Positions 9,801 through 17,674 are shown, counted from the first letter of the stretch. The stretch is 64,000 nt of DNA from JBNKHG01 sp050290225 (GCA_050290225.1 JBNKHG010000023.1:1-64000); one strand, 5' to 3'. Numbers and translations are program-made. The notes: generated by a model not told the origin, from the letters alone.

Positions 9801-9924
9801 GATCAGATTCGAAGCTGGGAAACACTTCCAGGGGAATGCCGCGCAGCGACAGTAGCCCGGCCAACAACAGGGTTACCATCAACAGGTTGGCGGCGACATG
9901 ATTGCGGGCGAACCAGGTAATCAT
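6811..9924 (-). CDS. RND efflux transporter permease
   Basis: A 1037-aa inner-membrane proton-driven efflux pump of the AcrB/MexB superfamily. One transmembrane segment at residues 11-29 is followed by the first large periplasmic loop. Mid-protein helices include FGFILVLGIVVDDAIV with the proton-relay pair D394-D395. The symmetric second half carries GLLGLVGVVVNDSLVLVDF. Its adaptor gene lies 13 nt upstream, so the two are co-transcribed. No outer-membrane channel gene is adjacent, so it probably uses a TolC-like protein encoded elsewhere. Substrate is unknown. The gene ends in TAG exactly where repeat copy 1 begins. Confidence 0.93.
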   Translation of the reverse strand: MITWFARNHVAANLLMVTLLLAGLLSLRGIPLEVFPSFESDRISVNVSLRGSTPEEVEEAIAIRIEEAVQDLEGVEEIRSTSLEGSAQVSIEVEQGYEPRELLADIKSRVDAINTFPADAEKPVISLFIHTREVISVAVSGPYSEEEIRQQAEQIRDDLLRLPGITQVKLDAVRDYEIAIEVPERNLRQYKLTLDDVAQAIARSSIDLSAGNIKTLGGDVLIRAKGQAYQRDDFESIVVKTQTNGSLIRVRDIARVRDGFEDDPMRARFNGKSAAFVDVYRVGGQSAIDVADKVKTYVAERREHLPQGYELAIWRDRSLIVEKRLQTLVNNALQGGILVMALLTLFLRPTVAIWVFVGVPVSFMGALLFMPLLGITLNIISLFGFILVLGIVVDDAIVTGENVYRHLQTAETGLEAAVNGTKEVAVPVTFGVLTTAVAFLPIAFIEGFRGALFAQIPAVIIPILLFSLLESKLVLPAHLKNITLRNDRTPSKLQRWQQRFADRVEAVVLSYYRPALNWGLHHRYLTLTLFIGTLMVIVALSFSGWIRFTFFPRVQSEVASATLEMPAGTPFEVTDRYIQAMADAAMDLKAQFRQLNDGEDVILDIQATTGQGDGSRGTHVGRVRFEIAPPEERRMSVTSSELVKQWRQNIGEVPGAESLNFRAEIGRGSDPISIQFMGNDYRVLAAVAEETKRMLGRYPQVFDIGDSLSDGKEELQIELRNQAYALGLTRADIINQVRQAFYGHQVQRIQRGRDDIRVMVRYPESERSAVSNLADLRIKTSDGRQIPLSQVAELKPGKSPTAITRINRYRTLTVFADFDKKNANAVVLNREIKEFLDQLVVQYPGVHYELEGEAKEQRESFGSLKVGIVVVLFSIYALLAIPFKSYWQPLVVMSVIPFGVIGAVVGHCIMGMDLTFFSILGLLGLVGVVVNDSLVLVDFINRRRLEGCPVREAVLNAGVVRFRPVLLTSMTTFIGLMPLLFEQSTQAQFLIPMAVSLGFGILFATFVTLILVPINYMLMDDARLFLQGAKREKVEVT

Positions 9925-9937
9925 AGCAATAACCGCC

Positions 9938-11185
9938 CTAGGGGCTCGCCTCCCGTTGGGACACAGCCGCCGTATCGGTCACCTTTACCGGTGTGCCACT
10001 GCTTACCTGCCCCAGCGGGGTCAGCACCAATTCGTCCCCGGCCATCAGTCCGCCGCTCACGACCGCCTCGCGATCGTTTTGCCAGGCGATGTGAACAGTC
10101 TGGCGCTGCAGCAAGCCGTCTTTGACCAGATAAACGTAACTTCCCTGATAGATGGACTCATTGGGTATCACCACCGCTTCGGTCAGCATTTTGCCCTGGA
10201 TACGCGCATCCACATACTGACCAATCTTCAAGGGCCGGCGCAGGGATTGTTTAGCGTCCACGGATGGCTGGCCATAGGGGTTTTCAATCTGGGCGATTAC
10301 GTAAAGTTCATGAGTCTGATCATCAAAGGCGCCGGCGGTGCGTACCAGGGTGGCCGACCAGAGTTCAGGTGTCGCCCCCAGGTTATTGATGATGGTGACT
10401 TGGGGCAGTTCTGTGTCCTGGGTTACCGCCTCATTTTTGCCGTTGGCCGCCACTCGGTAAGCTTCCGGTAAATCGATGTAACCGAGTTCACTGTTCTTGA
10501 GCGGCAGACGAATTTCCAGGGTATCCACCCCATAGATTTGGGCCAGCACCGTGTTGTTGGCGATGACCTGGCCGAGATCCACGTTTTGGGTCAACACCCG
10601 CCCGGCAAAGGGAGCGCGAATCTGGGTACGCTCGCGATTGAGTTTTGCCTGTTTGAGTTTGGCCCTGGCGGAAACAATCTGCGCCTCGGCTGCCGCCACC
10701 TGGGGTCGGCGCAGTGCCAGAGCGCTGGCCTGCCCCTTCGCCCCGATGTTGCGCCAGTCTTTTTCCGCCTGTTGAGCTAACGCCAGCTGCTCCTCCAGGT
10801 TCACCTTGGCATCCGCCAGTTCCGACTCGGCCACCTCGATCTGGATATCGTAGTCACGGGGATCAATTTCCACCAACAGGTCGCCAGCCTCAAAAAAACC
10901 ACCTTCGCGAAAGCTAGGGCTCACCGAGATAATCTGGCCCGCCACCTGGGAAACCAGCTGGCTTCGGGTGCGCGGCTGTACTGTTCCGAAGGAATTGAGC
11001 TCAATCCGGTAACGCTGGACTGCGATACGCTGGGTGGCAACCGAAATCTTCGGAGTTTGCGGCTTTTCCCGCTGAGGCACCGAGGGCCGGGAGTTCACGA
11101 TCAAGAGTGTGAGCAGGACAAACACGCCCAACACCCACAAAGGCAAGCCTTTCACCATCAAATTCCTGAAGCTCGCGTTAGCCAT
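9938..11185 (-). CDS. RND pump periplasmic adaptor (membrane fusion protein)
   Basis: A 415-aa HlyD/AcrA-family adaptor that links the RND permease to an outer-membrane channel. A single hydrophobic segment at residues 13-30 (LPLWVLGVFVLLTLLIVNS) anchors it in the inner membrane; there is no lipobox cysteine. It has two lipoyl-like halves (around QVAGQIISVSP and IRAPFAGRVLTQNVDLGQ) separated by an alpha-helical hairpin rich in Ala, Glu and Gln, then a beta-barrel domain. ATG 11185 follows GGAAA. It is the first gene of the pump pair; the 283-bp divergent region toward tcdA should hold its promoter. Confidence 0.92.
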   Translation of the reverse strand: MANASFRNLMVKGLPLWVLGVFVLLTLLIVNSRPSVPQREKPQTPKISVATQRIAVQRYRIELNSFGTVQPRTRSQLVSQVAGQIISVSPSFREGGFFEAGDLLVEIDPRDYDIQIEVAESELADAKVNLEEQLALAQQAEKDWRNIGAKGQASALALRRPQVAAAEAQIVSARAKLKQAKLNRERTQIRAPFAGRVLTQNVDLGQVIANNTVLAQIYGVDTLEIRLPLKNSELGYIDLPEAYRVAANGKNEAVTQDTELPQVTIINNLGATPELWSATLVRTAGAFDDQTHELYVIAQIENPYGQPSVDAKQSLRRPLKIGQYVDARIQGKMLTEAVVIPNESIYQGSYVYLVKDGLLQRQTVHIAWQNDREAVVSGGLMAGDELVLTPLGQVSSGTPVKVTDTAAVSQREASP

Positions 11186-11468
11186 TTAGTTTCCAATTTC
11201 CCTGAGAGACACTGTAACAACATCAAACAAATTGCTCCTTTTCGACGCGACTGATCGATTTAAATTCCCTGCTCGGCCTTTTTTGCACCGCAATGCCTGC
11301 GGACAATCCCCGTCAACATTGTGCCCGACAACCGAAAAAGCGCAAGCGGCCTTGTGACGCCCCGGAAAAGATAGGTTAAAATTCCGCCCCTTTTAAACAA
11401 GTTCGACGAGAAGACCTTGGGGCCCCACTAAGCAGTGCGTCCCTTGAACGAGAGCGCGATACCCGACC

Positions 11469-12281
11469 ATGAGCACCTCCCCTCTTTCCGACGCCTATCT
11501 GCAACGCTTTGGCGGCATCGCCCGCCTCTATGGCCAGGCCGGGCTTGAAGCCCTGTCGAACGCTCACATGGTGGTGGTCGGTATCGGTGGCGTTGGAACT
11601 TGGGCGGCCGAAGCCCTGGCCCGCAGTGGCGTGGGAGAGCTGACCCTGATCGATATGGATGACATCTGCATTACCAACAGCAACCGCCAACTGCACGCCC
11701 TGCAATCCACCATCGGCAAGCCTAAAACCTCAGTAATGGCTGCACGGCTGCGGGACATTAATCCTGAGATTTGCGTCAACGAAGTGGAAGACTTCCTCGC
11801 CACCGACAATATACAGGCGCTGATCAAACCCGAACATGATCTGGTGATCGACGCCATCGATGCCGCCTATGTGAAGGCCGCATTAATTGCCCACTGCAAG
11901 CGCCAGAAAAAAAACATAGTGGTTGCCGGTTCCGCCGGCGGTAAACGCGACCCAAGACAGATTACCAGCGGGGATCTCAGCAAAACCGTCAACGACCCCC
12001 TGCTAGCCAAAACCCGCAACAACCTGCGCCGTCTTCACAAGTTCAGTCGCAATCCCAAGCGCGTGTTTTCCATTGAAGCGGTCTATTCCTCCGAACAGAT
12101 GCTGTTTCCCAGCGCTGAAGGCGGGGTTTGTCAAAGCCGCGCAGGAATGGATATCAGCGAAGGCGTCAAACTTGACTGTAGTGGCGGCTTTGGTGCCTCG
12201 ACCATGGTGACCGCCAGTTTCGGTTTTGTCGCCGCCACACGGGGTATCGAACGCTATTTGCTGCGGACACGCCAAGACTGA
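11469..12281 (+). CDS. tcdA: tRNA threonylcarbamoyladenosine dehydratase
   Basis: E1-like (ThiF/MoeB superfamily) enzyme that uses ATP to cyclise t6A37 of ANN-decoding tRNAs to ct6A. The 270-aa length matches E. coli TcdA (CsdL). The N-terminal VVVGIGGVGTWAAEALARSG is the nucleotide-binding motif, LIDMDDICITNSNRQ follows it, and DAIDAAYVKAALI is the expected Asp-containing segment. It stands alone, divergent from the RND operon. A possible -10 (TAAAAT near 11377) lies upstream, but its -35 spacing is poor. Confidence 0.93.
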   Translation: MSTSPLSDAYLQRFGGIARLYGQAGLEALSNAHMVVVGIGGVGTWAAEALARSGVGELTLIDMDDICITNSNRQLHALQSTIGKPKTSVMAARLRDINPEICVNEVEDFLATDNIQALIKPEHDLVIDAIDAAYVKAALIAHCKRQKKNIVVAGSAGGKRDPRQITSGDLSKTVNDPLLAKTRNNLRRLHKFSRNPKRVFSIEAVYSSEQMLFPSAEGGVCQSRAGMDISEGVKLDCSGGFGASTMVTASFGFVAATRGIERYLLRTRQD

Positions 12282-12459
12282 AAAACATCGCCGGGACATA
12301 AACATCGAAACGATCGAGCCACTGTTCCCAATACCGCCGATAGATCTAACCACCAGGGCTCGGGCGACAAATAGGCGTCCCCGCAGGCAATCGATCCATA
12401 ACCGTCTACACTGTGAATGAGGATGAATTGTTGTAGATGAGCTGAGTTATAGGTGCGCC

Positions 12460-12645
12460 ATGCCTGCTGTATTCGAATCTCGCGATCCTACCTACCAGGG
12501 TATTGAAAAACGCACAGTCGTACGCCGGATTAACAGCGACCGACGGGAATCCATTCGCCTGGATGCGTCCGAAACAGAGCGACGCAAAATCTTTGGTCGC
12601 CGAAACACTGATCACGACATCTGGCAGGAATTTAGGCCGCGGTAA
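12460..12645 (+). CDS. Small conserved Arg-rich protein, function unknown
   Basis: Encodes 61 residues with 13 Arg and several Asp and Glu. The repeated RRx..DRR pattern (KRTVVRRINSDRRESIRL, then GRRNTDHDIW) looks like a selected small protein rather than chance reading. An AGGTG sequence precedes the ATG. The shape (acidic start, RR/DRR clusters, aromatic end) resembles short hypothetical proteins I know from marine gammaproteobacteria. No domain, signal peptide or membrane segment is visible. It stands alone between tcdA and yedK. Confidence 0.55.
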   Translation: MPAVFESRDPTYQGIEKRTVVRRINSDRRESIRLDASETERRKIFGRRNTDHDIWQEFRPR

Positions 12646-12715
12646 GAAATAGGAGAGGATTGTAAAAACCGCCAGCCTCTCGATCCCAATCGATATCCAG
12701 GGCTACCGGGAGAAC

Positions 12716-13387
12716 TCAGGGCACTAATATCTCGCCCTCACCGATCGCAATGGGCGGGTCTTTGTGGCGACTATTCCCAATTGCCCTGTTCACGGGCTTG
12801 ACTTCCAGACTCGCCTTCAATGAGGGCACCAGCATCGCATTCAATGTCGAGTGATCAGTGGAAACATCCAACCAGGCTTCAATCTCATCCTCGTTCAACA
12901 TCACCGGTATACGTGCGTGGATATGACCAAAGGCTTTGGGAGCCGCTGAGGTAATGATGGTACAGGAATACAGCTGCTGCCCCTGTCCTTCCCAAAAATC
13001 CCAGAGTCCGGCAAAAGCAATCGCCCTGTCGACCGGTTTAATTTCGTATGGCTGCTTGATGTCACCTTGTTTGTGCCACTCGATAAATGACGATGCCGGT
13101 AAAATGCAACGTTGGGATTTAAACGGCCCCCGGTAGGCGCGGCTCTTATCGAGTGATTCAGCCCGGGCATTGAACATCGCATATCGGGTACTTGGCCCGT
13201 CGGACCAACTGGGCACCAGCCACCAGCGCGCGGTTACCTGCTGTCGTCGTCCAGCAGTCTCCAACACCACAGGCACAAATTCCGTCGGTGCAATATTGTA
13301 ACGGGACGGCAGATGCAGGTGCAGGCCGAGACTGTCCATCAGGGCCAGGAGCAGGGGATCATCGGTGATGTTGTAGCGTCCACACAT
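12716..13387 (-). CDS. yedK: SOS-response-associated peptidase, HMCES/YedK family
   Basis: A 223-aa member of the SRAP family, which crosslinks to abasic sites in single-stranded DNA to shield them. The initiator Met is followed directly by Cys (MCGRYN); Cys2 is the residue that forms the thiazolidine link. Other conserved elements are SRYNIAPT (Asn), the LPASSFIEW segment with its Glu, and the late HARIPVML segment with the active-site His. Length matches E. coli YedK (222 aa). I saw no clear LexA box upstream. It stands alone. Confidence 0.93.
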   Translation of the reverse strand: MCGRYNITDDPLLLALMDSLGLHLHLPSRYNIAPTEFVPVVLETAGRRQQVTARWWLVPSWSDGPSTRYAMFNARAESLDKSRAYRGPFKSQRCILPASSFIEWHKQGDIKQPYEIKPVDRAIAFAGLWDFWEGQGQQLYSCTIITSAAPKAFGHIHARIPVMLNEDEIEAWLDVSTDHSTLNAMLVPSLKASLEVKPVNRAIGNSRHKDPPIAIGEGEILVP

Positions 13388-13655
13388 GATGAAAACCTAA
13401 CGGCATCGCTTAAGCGAAATGTTGAATTTTTAATATTGAACTTGTACCGGACGGACTTATTCAGCGTTTGCCCGGACTTTATATCCAAAATCATTTTTCA
13501 AACAGGCAAATTACTCTGTCCACCAATGCTCTATAACTATTGGACACTGGAATGTTTCCAAGACTGGCTCAACAATTATCTGCAGCAAAGGGTTGCCTCA
13601 GGCGCTTCAAACATCTCACCTTAAATTGACAGCAACATCGCCTTTTGAAGATATC

Positions 13656-13695
13656 GAGTTTAACCGCAGTACCTTGAGTTTAACCGCAGTTCCTG
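13656..13695. repeat. 20-bp tandem duplication
   Basis: Two adjacent 20-bp units starting GAGTTTAACCGCAGT differ only at their last five bases (ACCTT against TCCTG). They lie just beyond the terminator of the candidate small RNA. No function is apparent; slippage duplication is the simplest explanation. Confidence 0.8.
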
Positions 13696-13724
13696 GGCTA
13701 TGGCGTAGCTATTTTCACTACCGG

Positions 13725-13758
13725 AAAAAAAACCCGCATCAGCATACACTGACGCGGG
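13725..13758 (-). terminator. Rho-independent terminator of the candidate small RNA
   Basis: Minus strand: CCCGCGTCAG, a 6-nt loop, CTGATGCGGG, then TTTTTTTT. The stem is 10 bp with one wobble pair. It could also stop read-through from lacI, which ends 220 bp upstream on the same strand. Confidence 0.8.
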
Positions 13759-13859
13759 AAAGCACAGAAACGGAGCAACCGCAGTTGGTGCAAACTTGCA
13801 TGAGGAGAGTAAGTCACTCCGCCGGACATGACGTCCAGTCACAAGCAGGACTAGCTTGA
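13725..13859 (-). ncRNA. Candidate LacI-controlled small RNA
   Basis: No protein gene lies here, yet the minus strand shows a complete small transcription unit. The -35 is TTGACA (13889-13894) and the -10-like CACAAT (13866-13871) lies 17 bp on, giving a start near 13859. The unit ends in a hairpin with 10-bp arms (13733-13742 and 13749-13758, one G-T pair) and an 8-T tract (13725-13732). The RNA would be about 135 nt. It contains a CU-rich stretch (ACTCTCCTC, about 13801-13809) that could pair with ribosome binding sites. The operator over the -35 is the one found at zwf. Transcription is inferred, not shown. A relic promoter of a lost gene is the alternative. Confidence 0.5.
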
Positions 13860-13865
13860 GGTGTA

Positions 13866-13894
13866 ATTGTGCCTCAGAATGACAACGCTGTCAA
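13866..13894 (-). promoter_or_regulatory. Promoter with LacI-type operator (candidate small RNA)
   Basis: The operator TGACAACGCTGTCA (13880-13893) is a near-palindrome with a central CG, typical of LacI-family sites. It overlaps the -35 TTGACA; CACAAT follows after 17 bp. A 23-bp stretch centred on the operator is identical at the zwf promoter (23640-23662). The lacI gene begins 1.1 kb away and is the obvious candidate to bind both. Confidence 0.65.
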
Positions 13895-13977
13895 TAAAAA
13901 ATTGCCGTAGCGCCCGAAAGGGTCAATAGCAAGGGGCTATCGCTTTCCGAGCGGTTCCATTTACCGGACTGGTTTGG

Positions 13978-14994
13978 TTACCGGACTGGTTTGGTGGTGG
14001 AGGCCCGTTTAATCAGGGTGCAATGCAGGAGATACTGGGTCTGCTCGGCGCTCTTACCGCGTACCTGGGCGATCAGCAACCCTGCAGCCTTGGCGGCCAT
14101 ATCCTGGATGGGCTGGCGGATAGTGGTTAATGATGGCCAGCCCTGGGCGGCCAGAGGAGCATCGTCGAAACCGGCAATCGATAGTTGTTCGGGAATCGAC
14201 AATCCCCGCTCGTGGGCGGCGACCAGGACCCCGCTGGCCATATCATCGCTACTGGCGAAGATAGCGGTGGGCGGGTTCTTCATTTCCAGAAGTTTCTCGG
14301 CGCAGGCTTTGCCCGACCCGAAGTTGAAGTATCCCTGCCTGACCAGGGATTTGTTTTCCTTGATGCCGTGTTTCTCAAGGGCGTCGATGTAGCCGGCATA
14401 GCGCTCATGGGTGGCACCATGATCCGGGTGGCCGAGGATAAAACCGATGCGAGTGTGGCCCAGCTCAATCAAATACTCTGTCATTTCACAGGCGGCCAGG
14501 CGATCGTCGCAGAAAGCACAGGGAACCTCCTGGCCATGCTCGATAGGTGCGATGGAAGAGTAGCGAATACCCTGCTCGTTCAGCGCTGCCAGAAACGCCG
14601 AATTGTCGGTCAGAGGCGGCGTCAGAATCAATCCGTCAAGACGGGATCCCCGCGCCAGGTCCAGAATTTCCGGGATCAGGTCGGGCGACTGGTAATCGCA
14701 GGGATGTATCAGTAAGCCAAACCCCTCCTGGCGACATGTGGCCAGGGCGCCTGTCTGGGCATGAATAATGTAATTGGGGCTGGGGTTGGAGTAGAGCAAG
14801 CCGACCAGGAACGAACGACTGCCTGCGAGACTGCGGGCAGACCGGTTGGGTTGGTAGTTCAGTTGGGCAATGGCCGCTTCAACTTTATCCTGGGTGGATT
14901 GACGGACATTAGGTTCCTTATTCACCACCCTCGATACGGTTTTGATCGACACCCCCGCCAAGGCAGCGACATCATCAATGGTCGACTTTGCCAA
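13978..14994 (-). CDS. LacI-family transcriptional regulator of sugar metabolism
   Basis: A 338-aa repressor. The N-terminal helix-turn-helix (TIDDVAALAGVSIKTVSRVVN, residues 5-25) and hinge helix (NRSARSLAGS) are canonical. Residues 60-335 form the periplasmic-binding-protein-like effector domain. It is the last co-directional gene of the Entner-Doudoroff/glycolysis cluster, 148 bp after pyk and behind a terminator-like hairpin, so it probably has its own promoter. Two identical operators of LacI type, at zwf and at the candidate small RNA, are its likely targets. The effector is unknown. Many gammaproteobacteria control these genes with the RpiR-type HexR instead; none is present here. Confidence 0.88.
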   Translation of the reverse strand: MAKSTIDDVAALAGVSIKTVSRVVNKEPNVRQSTQDKVEAAIAQLNYQPNRSARSLAGSRSFLVGLLYSNPSPNYIIHAQTGALATCRQEGFGLLIHPCDYQSPDLIPEILDLARGSRLDGLILTPPLTDNSAFLAALNEQGIRYSSIAPIEHGQEVPCAFCDDRLAACEMTEYLIELGHTRIGFILGHPDHGATHERYAGYIDALEKHGIKENKSLVRQGYFNFGSGKACAEKLLEMKNPPTAIFASSDDMASGVLVAAHERGLSIPEQLSIAGFDDAPLAAQGWPSLTTIRQPIQDMAAKAAGLLIAQVRGKSAEQTQYLLHCTLIKRASTTKPVR

Positions 14995-15060
14995 ACTTTA
15001 CACCACCTTTCGTTACTGGACGGGGAGCTGCCACCCCGATTGGGGCTGTAATATCCAACA

Positions 15061-15104
15061 AAGCCCGACCGCGTGCAACCTTTTCGTCACACACGACCGG
15101 GCTT
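15061..15104 (-). terminator. Terminator-like hairpin after pyk
   Basis: The arms AAGCCCG (15061-15067) and CGGGCTT (15098-15104) enclose a 30-nt loop that has a second short CGTG/CACG stem. On the minus strand it follows the pyk stop by about 38 nt and is followed by TGTTGG, so the T tract is weak. It probably reduces read-through into lacI. Confidence 0.5.
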
Positions 15105-15142
15105 GTTTGAAGCCGTCTATCAGGCTTATCAGGCCAGGCGGG

Positions 15143-16630
15143 TTATTGAATCGGCTGGCCGACCCGAACGATCTTCTGGGTATTGGTGCCGCCGTGGACG
15201 TTGACATAATCGCCCTTGGTCATAATCACCAGATCACCATCGCTAACAATACCGCGCTCCACCAGGGCCTCCACCGCCCGCTGGTTGATCTCGGCATTGA
15301 CCATATCAGTGGTATCGAAGGGAATGGTGTTCACTCCCCGATAGAGCGCCACCCGGTTTTGGGTCGCGAGCTGGGGGGAGAATGCAAAAATCGGCAACCT
15401 GGAGCTGATGCGGGACATCAGCAACGGCGTATTGCCGGTTTCAGTCATGCAGATAATCGCCTTCACCCCGTCCAGGTGGTTAGCCGTGTACATGGCCGAC
15501 ATGGCGATGGCCTCGTCGATCTGCCGGAACTCCTGGTTGAGGCGATGGCTGGAGGTATGCGCCTGGGGGTGCTGCTCCGCGCCGATAATGACCCGCGCCA
15601 TGGCTTCCACCGTTTGCACGGGAAAATCCCCGGCGGCGGTTTCCGCCGACAGCATTACCGCATCTGTACCATCCAACACGGCATTGGCCACATCGAACAC
15701 TTCCGCCCGCGTTGGCAACGGGCTATTGATCATCGATTCCATCATCTGGGTGGCGGTTATCACCACCTTGTTGAGGCTGCGAGCACGACTGATTATATGC
15801 TTTTGCACACCGATCAGCTCGGCATCACCGATTTCCACCCCCAGGTCCCCCCTGGCCACCATAACGGCATCCGAGGCGCGAATAATTGCATCCAGGATAT
15901 TGTTGTCGGTGACGGTTTCCGCCCGCTCGATTTTGGCAACCAGGCCGGCGTGACCGCCGGCCTCGCGCAATAGTGATCGAGCCTGCTCGATATCCTCGGC
16001 ACAACGGGGAAAGGACACTGCCAGATAATCCACATCGATCTCGGCAGCAAGGCGAATGTCCGCCAAATCCTTTTCGGTCAGTGCCGGCGCCGAAAGGCCA
16101 CCGCCTTGCCGGTTAATGCCCTTGTTATTGGACAAGTCGCCAGCCACGGTAACGCGACAATGGATACAGGCGCCTTCGACGGATTCCACCGCCAACACCA
16201 CACGCCCGTCGTCGAGCAACAGCATGTCCCCCCTCGCACAATCCTGAGGCAAAGCCTTGTAGTCAATGCCGACACGTTGCTGATCGCCAGCATCGCGATC
16301 GAGATCCGCATCAAGGATAAACGAGTCCCCCACGGCTAGGGATATCTTGCCCTGCTTAAACCGGGCAATGCGGATCTTGGGGCCCTGCAAATCACCCAGC
16401 ACCGCCACAAAGCACCGATGCTTTTGCGCCAACTCCCTGACCAGATCCGCCCGGCGACGGTGATCATCAGGGTGACCGTGGGAGAAATTCAAACGCACCA
16501 CATTAACGCCTGCAAGGATCAATCGCTCAAGCACGGCCGGGTCGTCGGTGGCCGGTCCCAGCGTGCTGACGATTTTCGTGCGTCGATCGATACTCGCAGC
16601 GGATGTTAGCAGAGATGGCTCTGACAGCAT
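15143..16630 (-). CDS. pyk: Pyruvate kinase
   Basis: Converts phosphoenolpyruvate and ADP to pyruvate and ATP. The 495-aa protein shows the family core: RRTKIVSTLGPA at the start, VNVVRLNFSHG, GDLQGPKIRI, the lysine segment GLVAKIERAE, and VMVARGDLGVEIG; the C-terminal allosteric domain ends near residue 490. ATG 16630 follows GGGGAG. It begins 19 nt after gap, so the two are co-transcribed and together finish the lower part of the Entner-Doudoroff route. I cannot tell whether it is PykA- or PykF-like. Confidence 0.95.
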   Translation of the reverse strand: MLSEPSLLTSAASIDRRTKIVSTLGPATDDPAVLERLILAGVNVVRLNFSHGHPDDHRRRADLVRELAQKHRCFVAVLGDLQGPKIRIARFKQGKISLAVGDSFILDADLDRDAGDQQRVGIDYKALPQDCARGDMLLLDDGRVVLAVESVEGACIHCRVTVAGDLSNNKGINRQGGGLSAPALTEKDLADIRLAAEIDVDYLAVSFPRCAEDIEQARSLLREAGGHAGLVAKIERAETVTDNNILDAIIRASDAVMVARGDLGVEIGDAELIGVQKHIISRARSLNKVVITATQMMESMINSPLPTRAEVFDVANAVLDGTDAVMLSAETAAGDFPVQTVEAMARVIIGAEQHPQAHTSSHRLNQEFRQIDEAIAMSAMYTANHLDGVKAIICMTETGNTPLLMSRISSRLPIFAFSPQLATQNRVALYRGVNTIPFDTTDMVNAEINQRAVEALVERGIVSDGDLVIMTKGDYVNVHGGTNTQKIVRVGQPIQ

Positions 16631-16648
16631 TTTTTACTCCCCAGGTTA

Positions 16649-17674
16649 CTATGCGGCGACGGCAGCGTCTTGCTGTCCCATCAACGCCAATGTGTTATCC
16701 AGCATGCGGTTGGAAAAACCCCACTCGTTATCGTACCAGGCCATTACCTTGACCCAACGACCGCTCACTTTAGTCTGGGTGGCATCGAAGTTAGACGAGG
16801 CCTTACTGTGGTTGAAATCCACCGACACCAGGGGCTCGGTGTTGTAACCCAGCATCTCAGCCATTTCCCCTTTGGCCGCCTGTTCCATCAGCTGATTGAC
16901 CTCTTCAGCGGTGGTGTCACGACTGGCCAGAAAGTTGAAATCCACCAGCGAAACATTGACCGTAGGCACGCGCACAGCCATACCGTCCAACTTGCCCTGC
17001 AATTCCGGCAATACCAGGCCCACGGCACTGGCGGCACCGGTCTTGGTGGGAATCATCGACTGGGTGGCAGAGCGGGCACGGTAGACATCCGTGTGGTAAA
17101 CGTCGTTCAGGTTCTGGTCATTGGTATAGGCGTGCACCGTGGTCATAGAACCCTGCTCAATGCCAATACCGTCGTTAAGCACCTTGGCGATGGGCGCCAG
17201 GCAGTTGGTGGTGCAGGAGGCATTGGAAATAATCTGGCAGTCGGCGTTCAACACGTCATGGTTCACCCCGTAGACGACGGTAGCATCCACGTCCTTGGCC
17301 GGGGCGGAGATAATCACTTTCTTGGCTCCGGCTTCCAGATGGGCAGCGGCTTTTTCACGACTGGTGAAAAGACCGGTGCACTCGTAGACAACGTCCACCT
17401 CCAGAGCCTTCCAGGGGAGGTTGGCAGGATCGCGCTCGGAGGTGGTCTGTATCACATCGCCATTAACCACCATTTTGTCGTTATCCACCACAACAGTGCC
17501 GTTAAAGCGACCGTGTACGGAATCGTATCGGGTCAAGTGGGCGTTGAGTGCAGTATCACCCAAGTCATTGATGGCAACAATCTTGATCGCCTGGTGACGA
17601 TCGGACTCGTACAGTGCCCGCAGTACGTTGCGGCCAATGCGGCCATAACCATTGATTGCAACACGAATTGTCAT
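16649..17674 (-). CDS. gap: Glyceraldehyde-3-phosphate dehydrogenase
   Basis: NAD(P)-dependent glycolytic dehydrogenase of 341 aa. It has INGYGRIGRNVLRA (Rossmann motif), the catalytic SNASCTTNCLAP with the active-site Cys, and WYDNEWGFSNRM near the end. ATG 17674 is chosen because GGAGG lies 7 nt before it; an in-frame GTG at 17689 would put that ribosome binding site inside the gene. It follows eda by 76 nt and precedes pyk by 19 nt. Its product uses the glyceraldehyde-3-phosphate released by the KDPG aldolase encoded next door. Confidence 0.95.
   Translation of the reverse strand: MTIRVAINGYGRIGRNVLRALYESDRHQAIKIVAINDLGDTALNAHLTRYDSVHGRFNGTVVVDNDKMVVNGDVIQTTSERDPANLPWKALEVDVVYECTGLFTSREKAAAHLEAGAKKVIISAPAKDVDATVVYGVNHDVLNADCQIISNASCTTNCLAPIAKVLNDGIGIEQGSMTTVHAYTNDQNLNDVYHTDVYRARSATQSMIPTKTGAASAVGLVLPELQGKLDGMAVRVPTVNVSLVDFNFLASRDTTAEEVNQLMEQAAKGEMAEMLGYNTEPLVSVDFNHSKASSNFDATQTKVSGRWVKVMAWYDNEWGFSNRMLDNTLALMGQQDAAVAA

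Larger units (their letters stand above)
13388..13977. other. 590-bp protein-free region between yedK and lacI
   Basis: No convincing protein gene. The yedK-proximal part (about 13388-13655) is more AT-rich than the flanks and shows nothing I can name; a 32-codon reading frame at 13524 is not credible alone. Then come a 20-bp unit repeated twice (13656-13695), a terminator-like hairpin with a T8 tract on the minus strand (13725-13758), a LacI-type operator with promoter hexamers (13866-13894), and a 17-bp direct duplication (13961-13994) that includes the lacI stop codon. Confidence 0.7.

Noticed and set aside
13660..13842. 60-codon minus-strand frame over the candidate small RNA
   Set aside because: It runs through the terminator hairpin and T tract and has no ribosome binding site or protein-like composition; the region is better explained as noncoding.
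14942..15973. 343-codon plus-strand frame across the lacI start and pyk
   Set aside because: It crosses two real minus-strand genes and an intergenic hairpin and shows no domain.
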